Part shown: positions 1 to 7,108 of the stretch, in pieces
Numbering within the stretch: the stretch's first letter is position 1
Layout of the letters: the number at the start of each line of letters is the position of its first letter
Source of the DNA: Hennigella sp045641165
GTDB lineage: Bacteria; Bacillota_I; Bacilli_A; Mycoplasmatales; Mycoplasmoidaceae
Assembly: GCA_045641165.1 (NCBI GenBank)
Contig: JAZUGL010000012.1
Coordinates: 1-10,254 of the forward strand
Length of the DNA stretch: 10,254 nt
Direction: 5' to 3'
Made by a program: the position numbers and the translations under genes
Notes under the pieces: model-generated
Told to the model about the DNA's origin: nothing
Database searches by the model: none
What the model saw: only the letters and a program-made list of their open reading frames with translations

Positions 1-308
1 TTCGGTTCCTTGGCCATAAGACGGAATTTTAATGCACAAATAAAGATATTATTTTGAATTCATCTAATAACTTAAAAGTTAGGTATGTATATCTTGATTT
101 GTTTTTGAAAATACTAGAAAGAGATGTCTTTTATGAATTAAAAAGAATCAATGTTAGCGAAGCTAAGATTGTTTTAAATATGTGAACGGAAATAATAGTA
201 GGTGGATTAGCAAATCTATTTATTAAAAGAACAGTAAAAAACCTTACTATTTTCAATAACATAGTTATTGAAAACACCAAAAAGATGTTGTGTAGTTTTA
301 ATATATAA
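1..308 (+). pseudogene. Broken TetR/AcrR-like regulator, 3' part
   Basis: Bases 33-308 form a stop-free frame (about 91 codons with TGA as Trp) that has no ATG near its beginning and is closed upstream by a TAA at 30-32. Frame 1 (bases 1-75) reads SLAIRRNFNA, which resembles the end of a TetR helix-turn-helix (pattern S..TIYRHF). Frame 3 then reads NKDIIL, resembling the NK(E/D)xIL that follows that motif in TetR proteins. The later IIVGGLANLFIKRTVKN resembles the GG-L segment near the C-terminus of TetR ligand-binding domains. My inference is a TetR-type regulator whose frame is disrupted around bases 30-40 by mutation or sequence error. The C-terminal part (about 90 residues) is short for the family. 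It lies directly upstream of the PQ-loop genes in the same orientation, so it could once have regulated them. It could also be an unrelated gene tail; the identification is weak. Confidence 0.38.
250..274. repeat. Perfect 11-bp inverted repeat
   Basis: TTTTCAATAAC at 250-260 and its exact reverse complement at 264-274 flank a 3-base loop (ATA). It lies inside the reading frame of the broken regulator, about 30 bases upstream of the -10 box of the first PQ-loop gene. No T-run follows on the plus strand, so it is not a standard intrinsic terminator in that direction. It could be an operator or an mRNA hairpin, or chance in AT-rich DNA. Confidence 0.45.
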
Positions 309-309
309 T
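304..309 (+). promoter_or_regulatory. -10 box of first PQ-loop gene
   Basis: A perfect TATAAT ends 7 bases before the ATG at 317. It overlaps the stop codon (306-308) of the broken upstream frame. I see no convincing -35 element. With a usual start about 7 bases after the box, the mRNA would begin at or near the ATG, giving a leaderless message. No Shine-Dalgarno sequence is present. Confidence 0.55.
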
Positions 310-316
310 ATTGACG

Positions 317-1183
317 ATGTCTCCTTTTGCAATAACAACAGCAGCTTTAGCTATGGGCATAATAGCTTTAATAAGCTATGTTATTACTTTTTCTAGTCAA
401 ATTATTCAATTAAGAAGAACGAGAAATAGTTCAGGCACTTCACTTTGAACTTACATTATTTATGAAATAACTGCTATATGTTGGTTAATATGAGCCTATG
501 GTTTTTACTTCAATAGTAGATTATGAGGTAGTGAAGTAGATCCATTGTTTAAACAATGGAGTATCTTGCCTATTACAATAGCTGATACACTTTCTTTTTC
601 TTTCATGACTATTATCTTGTGTATAAAAATCTATTATTTATCCTTGGCAAAAAATAAGCATATTAGTGAAATGGAATTAGCTAGTATCTTGTTAAAACAA
701 GACAAAAGAAACGGAAAGGCAAAAAAGGCTCTATTTTATTCATTAGTTTTCGGGCTTTTAGCAATCATAGCAGTTGTTGTTGGTGTTCTTTTATTAAAAT
801 TTGCACCATTCCAAAGTTCTAAAACAAGTGATGAACAATGGGTTTGAGTTGCAATTATCAACTGGATTGCGGCTGGTACTTCCGAACTTATTAACTGACC
901 ACAATTTATAAAATCAGTTAGAACAAAAAATACCGTAGGTATTTCTTTTTGATGATCATTATTCCTATTCTTGTGTGCTTTTGTGTTCATGGCTTATAAC
1001 CTTTTATTAGGTTTTGCTGCTTCTGATGGATTTACTACACTAACCCTAGGAGCAATAGTTTTAGGTGGCTATATACCTACAACAGGTGTATTTATCATAA
1101 AAGCAAGGAATATGGTCAATGCCAAAAAACTTGGTATGACTGAACTTGAATACACTAAGAAAAAACTTATAAAAAAAATATAA
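317..1183 (+). CDS. PQ-loop (SWEET/MtN3-like) membrane protein, paralogue 1
   Basis: This 288-aa integral membrane protein has two PQ-loop halves. Half one carries SQIIQLRRTRNSSGTSLW (residues 27-44, SQ in place of PQ). Half two carries the canonical WPQFIKSVRTKNTVGISFW from residue 194. PQ-loop proteins are three-helix-bundle transporters of sugars (SWEET/SemiSWEET), amino acids (PQLC2, cystinosin) or unknown small molecules, so the substrate here is open. Each half is followed by a charged stretch with an S-E or T-E motif (HISEMELASILLK; LGMTELEYTKKKL), and a lysine-rich linker of about 25 residues precedes the extra hydrophobic segment near residues 140-160. TGA codons (such as 448, 491, 527, 845, 896 and 950) are read as Trp. 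TTG at 311 is an in-frame alternative start, but ATG 317 suits the -10 spacing. It is one of three tandem paralogues and ends in its own hairpin terminator. Confidence 0.82.
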
Positions 1184-1210
1184 ACTTTTCTAAAAGTTTA
1201 TATTTTATAT
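1175..1210 (+). terminator. Hairpin terminator overlapping a stop codon
   Basis: A long A/T-rich inverted repeat (arms 1175-1189 and 1192-1206, core AAACTTT/AAAGTTT, effective loop TCTA) has a T-rich 3' arm. The TAA of the first PQ-loop gene (1181-1183) lies within the left arm. The next gene's -10 box begins two bases after the right arm, so termination and re-initiation are packed into about 40 bases. The stem has few G-C pairs, so its strength is uncertain. Confidence 0.6.
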
Positions 1211-1213
1211 AAT
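1208..1213 (+). promoter_or_regulatory. -10 box of second PQ-loop gene/operon
   Basis: A perfect TATAAT ends 6 bases before the ATG at 1220, the same arrangement as for the first paralogue. No -35 element is evident and there is no Shine-Dalgarno site. A leaderless transcript covering the second and third PQ-loop genes and the amidohydrolase gene is the simplest reading. Confidence 0.55.
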
Positions 1214-1219
1214 AGTCAT

Positions 1220-2140
1220 ATGAACTTTCTTATTATCTGTATGGTTTTGGGCTTTGTGTCTTTTGCTATGGCACAAATCATATCTGTTTCACAGATTGTG
1301 TCATTAATTAGAACAAAAAATACTTCCGGTGTTTCCGTTTGAACATATTTTATCTTTGTCATTGCTGGAGCAATGTGTTTAATTTGGGGCTTTAGTTATT
1401 ACTTTCAAGAAATGAGTATTGAAGGTGATGTTTCAATCCCATATTGAATTTATCAATGGTCTATTTTGCCAATACTTTGTTATTACATAACAGACTTCTG
1501 TTTGTCATCAACAATGCTTGTTATTAAAACAAGACATTTGCATTTATCTAAAAAGTTAAAGATGAATGAATTAGACTTAGCTGAATATCTAAAAGATAAA
1601 CAAAAACAAAAGTATTTAAGATCTGGACATAAGTTTTATAACCACATCAACTTTCCTATATTTGTTTTATTAGGTCTATTGTTTGCAATAGTGATCCTAT
1701 TTGCTGTTTTGTTTACAATCTATGTTAGATTCAAACCAACACAAACAACAGATTGAGCTGGTTACCCATGGGTTGTTCCAACAAGTTTATTAGCTGCCTT
1801 TTTATGGGAAGCAATTAGCTGACCTCAATTTATTAAATCTATTAGACAAAAAGATACCTCTGGTATATCTATGAACTGAGCTATCTTTATGCCTGCATCT
1901 TTAACTGTAGCATTTGGCTATGCTCTAGCATTAGCCCTAAAGACTGGTGATTTTTCACCAGATACAATTGGTGGTTTAGTATTTAATGGTATGATAGTTA
2001 ACTACGGCATTCTTATTATTAAGATAATTAATAAGAAAAACGCCAAGAAGTTAGGCTTAAGCGAAGTGCAATATACTAAGAAATACTTAATTCCGGCTTG
2101 GAAAAAGAAACAAGCTGCTAAAGCAAGAAAAGCCAAATAA
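1220..2140 (+). CDS. PQ-loop (SWEET/MtN3-like) membrane protein, paralogue 2
   Basis: This 306-aa protein has the same architecture as its upstream neighbour. The first PQ-loop half carries SQIVSLIRTKNTSGVSVW (SQ at residues 24-25). The second carries WPQFIKSIRQKDTSGISM (from residue 201). A charged cytoplasmic-type insert after half one (KKLKMNELDLAEYLKDKQKQ) is echoed after half two (AKKLGLSEVQYTKKYLIPAW), and the C-terminus is lysine- and alanine-rich. Strong hydrophobic stretches fill the rest, including one near residues 150-170. The substrate is unknown; PQ-loop families move sugars or amino acids. TGA codons at 1340, 1445, 1754, 1820 and 1877 are read as Trp. The ATG at 1220 follows a -10 box by 6 bases. 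The stop lies one base before the next gene's ATG, so the two are likely translationally coupled. Confidence 0.82.
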
Positions 2141-2141
2141 T

Positions 2142-3107
2142 ATGGATTTTAGTCTTTCAGTATACCTCTCTATTACCTTTGGTTTATTAACCTTTGCATT
2201 AATGCAAGTGATTACACTTTCGCAGTTTTTTCGTGCTGCAAAAACAAAAAATACATCTGGTGTTCCTGCATTAGCATATGTTTTGTTGCTTGCAAGTTGT
2301 TTATTAGCTTTAGTTTGAGGATTTGGTTATTATTATCAAATTGTGTTTAGTTCCAAAACCGATCCTAATAATATTTGATTGTTCCAATGAACAATCATTC
2401 CAATTATTTCTTATTACATAATTGACTTCTTTATTGGAACAGCTTTGCTTTCTAATAAGCTATATCATTTACATTTATGCAAAAAGAAAAGAATGAATGA
2501 GGTTGAATTATCTTATTATTTGCTTAAAAAGCAAAAACACGAATATTTAAAATCAGGAAGTAAATTTTATAAAAAGAAATATTTTAAACATGCCTTGTTT
2601 CTAATTACTATTTATGTTTTAACAACTATAGGAATATATTTCCTAGTTACACGAAGCATACCTAGAGCTAGTGAACAAATGGTAACAGATGGTTGGTGAT
2701 GAGTACTTGTTGCTAACTTTATTTCAGCCATAAGCAATGAAATCCTAGGTTGACCAACATTTGTTTCTGCCGCTAAGAAGAAAGACACCTCTGGTGTGTC
2801 TTTAAGCTGAGCTATTGTTTTCCCAATAGCTTGTACAGTTTCATTTATATATGCTTTCTTGTTAGCATGAATGGAACTTGAAAATGGAAGCACACCATGG
2901 CCTCCAACTAGCTTCCTTACATTACCAAGCACCTTTGGTGCTATTATCTTTAGTGGTTTAATTCCTAACTATGGCTTATTAATAGCTAAATTAGTTAATA
3001 TTGCCAAAGCAAGAAAAAAACACCTAGATGAAATTGCATATACTAAAAAATATGTTATTCCAGCTTATGAGAAAAAGCTTAAAGCTAAAGCTAGAAAGAG
3101 CAAATAA
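2142..3107 (+). CDS. PQ-loop-like membrane protein, paralogue 3
   Basis: At 321 aa this is the longest and most diverged of the three tandem paralogues. The first half has LSQFFRAAKTKNTSGVPALA (SQ at residues 27-28). In the second the PQ signature has become PT (WPTFVSAAKKKDTSGVSLSW, from residue 204), so neither half keeps a strict PQ pair. The charged insert (KRMNEVELSYYLLKKQKHEY) and its echo after half two (HLDEIAYTKKYVIPAYEKK) are retained, as is the basic tail ending in KARKSK. The gene starts one base after the previous stop (TAATATG) and ends overlapping the next start by one base (TAATG), with no Shine-Dalgarno site, so it belongs to one transcript with both neighbours. TGA codons, including two in a row at 2698-2703, encode Trp. 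Heteromeric assembly with paralogue 2 is possible but is inference. Confidence 0.78.
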
Positions 3108-4747
3108 TGTTATTTAGAAAAGTTAAAGCAGACAAAGTTATCTATGGAAACATCATAACTTTAGATGATAGAAACACTATAGCTGAAGCTATAGCTATTA
3201 AAGATGGTAAGATAGTCTTTGTTGGTTCTAAGTTAAAAAGTAGATTGTATATTTCAAGAAAAACAAAAATCATTAAATACAAAAAAGGTTTTGTTTATCC
3301 TGGTTTTATAGATTCCCATGCACACGGAACTATGGCTGCCAATGAATTCATTGGCACAATAGATTTAACAACATGTACTACTGTTACTGCTTGTTTAAAT
3401 TTAGTTAAAAGTTTTATTAAAAAGCACCCTGAGAAATTAAACTATGTTGGTTCTAACTTAGTTTTAAAAAAACTAAAAACTAAACCAACAGCTGCTGATT
3501 TAGATAAAGTTTGTGCAGATACACCAGTTTATTTGCAAACAGAAGATAATCACACTTGTTGAGTGAACTCAAAGGTATTAAAAATAAGAAATATTAATGC
3601 TCAAACAGCTAAGAAGTATGGACCAAATTTAGTTGAAGTAGATAAAGATGGTAACCCCACTGGTATATTACATGACAATGTTGTAATGGATTTATTTTCT
3701 AAAATTAAATTCTTAAAGAGTGATTTAAAAGAAGGACTATTACAATGACAAAAGCTTTGCTTTTCTCAAGGCTATACTGCTGTTTGTGATGCTGCAGTAA
3801 TTACATCATCTGCTGTTCCTATCTTGTCTAGTTATCATGAATTATCAAAAGAAAATAAGTTTAAGTTAAGAACTTATGCTTATTACATGATTAATGAAAA
3901 CTCTAAGCATTTAGGTGAAGAATTAGAAAATGCTGTAGATCTTTCATTAAAGCTTAATACAGATTATTTTAAAATTCATGGTGTTAAATTATTTATGGAT
4001 GGTGTGGTTGAAGCACATACTGCTTGACTTGTCAAGCAATATAACGATCAAAAAGGTTATAAAGGGTTAGCAAGAATTAGTGATAGTAAATTATTAACTA
4101 ATTTCATTGTTAATGCAACAAGAAAGAATATGCCTTGTCATTTCCATTCAGTTGGAGATAAAGCAACTAAAGTTGCTGTTAATGCAATTTTAGATGCTCA
4201 AAAGAAAATAGGCAATAAAGATATGAGACACATTATTGCCCATTTACAACTTGTTGATCCTAATGATATTAGAAAGATAGGCAAGAATCATATTATTGCT
4301 TGTGTTCCACCACTTTGAACACCTAAAGCACCTTTCTATTATCAACAAGAGAAACAATTTATAGGAAAGAATAGAGCAGATAAGTCTTATCCTATTAGAT
4401 CTTTCATTAAAGCAAAAGCTAAAGTAGTATTTCATAGTGATTATCCTGTTTCACCAGTTATGTCTATTCCTAAAACAATCTATAAAGCAATTACAAGAAT
4501 GGATCCAGATCGTGGTAAAAGATCTTGTCGATGACCAAGTGAAACTATTAATAGAAAACAAGCACTATGTGCTTTTACTAAAAATGCAGCTTATGCATTT
4601 AATGAAGAAAAGAACTTTGGAACAATTGAAGTAGGCAAGATTGCCAACTTAACTGTTTTCAATACAAACTTCCTAAATTGCAGAGTCAATAAAATATTAG
4701 ATGCAAAACTATTAAATACTTTTGTTGACGGCAAAATAGTATTTTAA
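3107..4747 (+). CDS. YtcJ-like amidohydrolase (amidohydrolase family 3)
   Basis: This 546-aa cytoplasmic metal-dependent hydrolase has a TIM-barrel of the amidohydrolase superfamily. Family marks in order are: an N-terminal beta-sandwich start (YGNIITLDDRNTIAEAIAIK); the metal-binding HxH in FIDSHAHG (H71, H73); KLFMDGVVEAHTA (K294), equivalent to the lysine-containing KxxxDG segment of YtcJ proteins; FHSVGDKA (H347); RHIIAHLQ (H379); and FHSDYPVSP (D445), matching the GSDWPV metal/catalytic aspartate. The end, GTIEVGKIANLTVFN, is the usual return to the small beta domain. Length is normal for the family. These enzymes hydrolyse amide-type bonds, but substrates are mostly unknown. TGA codons at 3560, 3746, 4025, 4316 and 4532 are Trp. 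The start overlaps the preceding stop by one base, so coupling with the PQ-loop genes is likely. There is no signal peptide. It converges on argS with a one-base gap. Confidence 0.87.
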
Positions 4748-4748
4748 T

Positions 4749-6416
4749 TTACATACTTTCTACAGTATCAATGCCAAGCAGTTTTAAACCATTTTTAATT
4801 ACTGTTGCTACAGCAGAAATTAAGAATAATCTTTGACCAACAAGTTCCTTGTTGTTATCATCATTAATTCTTACTTTTTCATAGTAAGTATGTAGTAATT
4901 TAGCTAAGTTAGTTAAATATAAACACATTTTGTGCACTTCAAAGCTTTTAGCGATATTTTCAATTGTGGGCATGAAGAAGAACAGTTGACTAATTAGTTC
5001 TTTTTCAATATCTTGAGTTAATAGGTTTATATCTTTAGATATATTAGTATTTGCTTTAGCAAGAATTTGTTTAATTCTTACATAAGCATATTGAACATAG
5101 AATAAGCCGTTTTCATTAGTTTTTTTTCCAGCTTTTTCTATATCAATACTTACATGAGTATCTAATGATTGGTTAACTAGATATCATCTAGCGGCATCTT
5201 TTCCTATTAAGTTAATTAAATCTATAGTAGTAAAGGCATCGCCCATACGTTTAGACATTTTAAATTCTTGTCCATTTTTAGTTAATTGAACCATTTGCAT
5301 AGTACAAACATGCATTTGTTCTTTTTTATAGCCTAACATTTGAATAGCTATAGACATTCTGTCTATATATGATTTGTGGTCTGCACCTCAAACATTAAAG
5401 ATTTTGTCATAACCTCTAGATAGTTTCAGGTTATGGTAAGCTATATCTGGAGCAAAGTAAGTATAGTTACCATCTGATTTAACTAAAACTCTGTCTTTGT
5501 CATCACCATAAGCAGTAGTTTTTAGTCATGTAGCATTATCTTTTTCAAAGATATATTTATTTAATTTCTTAAATGTTTTATTAACCAAATCATTTTTATA
5601 AATATATGATTCAGGAGATCATAATTTCATCTTAACATTTAATTTAGTTAAATGTTGTTTGATGATATCTAACATGTATTTTTTACCAAAATTACTAATT
5701 AATTTATTAGCACTTTGATTAAGAATTTTGTTTTGATCATATTTGGTATTAATAAATTTATTACCATATTTTTTCTTTAATAAGTTAGCACAATCTATTA
5801 CTTCATTTGCATGATAACTATCATCTGGCAATTGAACTTGCTTGCCAAAACTTTGTAAGTATCTTATTAATATAGATAAAGCTAATTTATTAATTTGGTT
5901 ACCACCATCATTAATATAGTATTCTCTGTCTGTTTTAATACCATATTGTTCAAAAATATTAGCTAATGAATCACCAAAAGCACCGTTTCTTGCATGACCA
6001 ATATGCAATAAACCTGTTGGGTTAGCAGAAACAAATTCAATGTTGTATTTTAATTTCTTTTTAGTAAATTGACCATACTTACTCTTTAATTCATTTATTG
6101 AATTAAGTAAGCTCAATTTGGCTTTATTATTTAAAAAGAAATTAATAAAACCAGGGCCTGCAACTTCTACTTTAGAAAAACATTTTTTAGAGATAAAACC
6201 AGCTATTTTTTGGGCTAATTCTTGTTTAGAAATACCATTAGAATTTAGAGATAAAACAAAGTTAGTGGTGAAATCACCAAACTTTGTAGATTTTGTTTTA
6301 TCTACATTGATTCTATTCTTATCAACATTAAAGCTAAAACTTGGATTTTTAGCACTATAAGATTTAATAGCTTTGATTAATTCATCTTTGATGAAATCTG
6401 TAATTGGTTTATTCAT
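4749..6416 (-). CDS. argS: Arginyl-tRNA synthetase
   Basis: This 555-aa class I synthetase charges tRNA-Arg with arginine in the cytoplasm. The N-terminal ArgRS additional domain (about residues 1-110) leads into FVSANPTGLLHIGHARNG, with HIGH at 138-141. The central catalytic domain contains EYYINDGGNQINKL and the ArgRS-typical GADHKSYIDRM. The second ATP-binding loop is FKMSKRMGDA, with KMSK at residues 386-389. The C-terminal helical DALR-type anticodon-binding domain ends in LLGIDTVESM, typical of complete ArgRS. Length is normal and no break is seen once TGA is read as Trp. The ATG at 6416 overlaps the end of the upstream glycosylase gene (ATGAATAA), with no Shine-Dalgarno site, so translational coupling is likely. 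It has no visible promoter of its own or terminator before the convergent amidohydrolase gene. Confidence 0.95.
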
Positions 6417-7023
6417 GTTTAGAAAATCTTATTTTTCACATACACAATGAAAATAATGTTCCATCATTAGTGTATTCATTTTTAATTTTATCAATATCTT
6501 CATTACTTATTTTAGTTTTATTTAGAAAAAGCCTTAATCCTATAAGAAAATCAAAATTTTCTAAACATAGAACATCTTTTTTACCACATGTAAATAAAGC
6601 AAACTCTTTTGCTGTATTAACATTTAGACCTTCATAAGATGTTAAAACATCTATGATTTGGTTTGTAGATAATTTCATTAATTTCTTTAAATTTAATTTT
6701 TTAGAAATTACATCTTGAGTAATTTGTTTAATTAATGGTGCTTTAGCACCAAAAAGCTCTTGTAGATCAAGTTTTATTACTTTTCTAGGTTTAATATTAT
6801 CTCTTAGTAATTTGCTAAGAAAAGTTGTTGTTTCTATTATTTGATTGTTAGTTTGATTTTGGGAAATAATAGCATGCAATAAACCTGGGTATAGTTTAGC
6901 ACACGTTCTGATAAAAAAAGAATCATCTTTATTTAAAAACTTATTCATCTCTTGATGTCTATTAAAGAAATCTAAGATGATATCTTTATCTATCAAAATA
7001 CGCTTGAAATAAATCCTTTTCAT
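6409..7023 (-). CDS. Divergent HhH-GPD DNA glycosylase (AlkA/MAG-like)
   Basis: This is a 204-aa putative base-excision-repair glycosylase. The helical core begins with LLHAIISQNQTNNQI (residues 48-62), matching the AlkA-type LL.aIi.QQ.s...A helix. A helix-hairpin-helix-like VLTSYEGLNVNTAKEF (residues 126-141) fits the L..l.GiG..TA pattern with one hairpin glycine replaced by asparagine. The downstream LENFDFLIGLRLFL places D158 where the catalytic aspartate lies, and the end SLCMWKIRF resembles the yLW end of this family. Length fits a minimal glycosylase of about 200 aa. Known members remove alkylated bases such as 3-methyladenine, so this substrate is an inference. The standard-code stop at 6436-6438 is TGA, read as Trp, and the true stop is TAA at 6409-6411, overlapping the argS start by 8 bases. 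A -10 box lies 7 bases before the ATG. Confidence 0.68.
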
Positions 7024-7030
7024 ACCCTAA

Positions 7031-7036
7031 ATTATA
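7031..7036 (-). promoter_or_regulatory. -10 box of glycosylase-argS operon
   Basis: On the minus strand TATAAT ends 7 bases before the ATG at 7023 (intervening TTAGGGT). A second TATAAT lies 10 bases further upstream (7041-7046). The short spacing again implies a leaderless or nearly leaderless mRNA, with no Shine-Dalgarno site. Confidence 0.5.
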
Positions 7037-7047
7037 TATAAATTATA

Positions 7048-7080
7048 AAATAGCACCATAGGTGCTATTTGTTTTTTATT
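7048..7080 (+). terminator. Perfect hairpin with T-run between divergent genes
   Basis: AAATAGCACC (7048-7057) and GGTGCTATTT (7061-7070) form a perfect 10-bp stem with loop ATA, followed by GTTTTTTATT. It has the form of a plus-strand intrinsic terminator, but no plus-strand gene ends here. The genes on both sides point away from it. It may be a relic of a former upstream gene, an insulator that blocks stray transcription, or a palindromic operator serving both promoters. Confidence 0.5.
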
Positions 7081-7089
7081 ATTTATATA

Positions 7090-7095
7090 TATAAT
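7090..7095 (+). promoter_or_regulatory. -10 box of the BIG2/LRR surface protein gene
   Basis: TATAAT lies within an A/T repeat tract and ends 13 bases before the ATG at 7109. This would leave an mRNA leader of only about 5-8 bases. No Shine-Dalgarno site or clear -35 box is seen. Alternative TATAAA-like boxes in the same tract make the exact position uncertain. Confidence 0.4.
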
Positions 7096-7108
7096 ATAAA
7101 TATATCTT

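Noticed and set aside
2612..2932. 106-codon minus-strand frame opposite the third PQ-loop gene
   Set aside because: It lies wholly inside a well-supported plus-strand gene, resembles no family, and has no promoter or neighbour supporting it.
317..3107. Tandem array as a possible mobile element or recent direct repeat
   Set aside because: The three paralogues are strongly diverged at DNA level and no terminal inverted repeats or transposase are seen, so this is an old gene duplication.
317..4747. Many short reading frames suggesting a string of pseudogenes or tiny proteins
   Set aside because: The breaks are all TGA codons. Reading TGA as Trp joins them into four full-length genes with conserved Trp positions, so this is code 4 and not decay.
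6118..6637. Plus-strand frames inside argS and the glycosylase gene
   Set aside because: They are antisense to genes with clear motifs (HIGH in argS) and show no family features.
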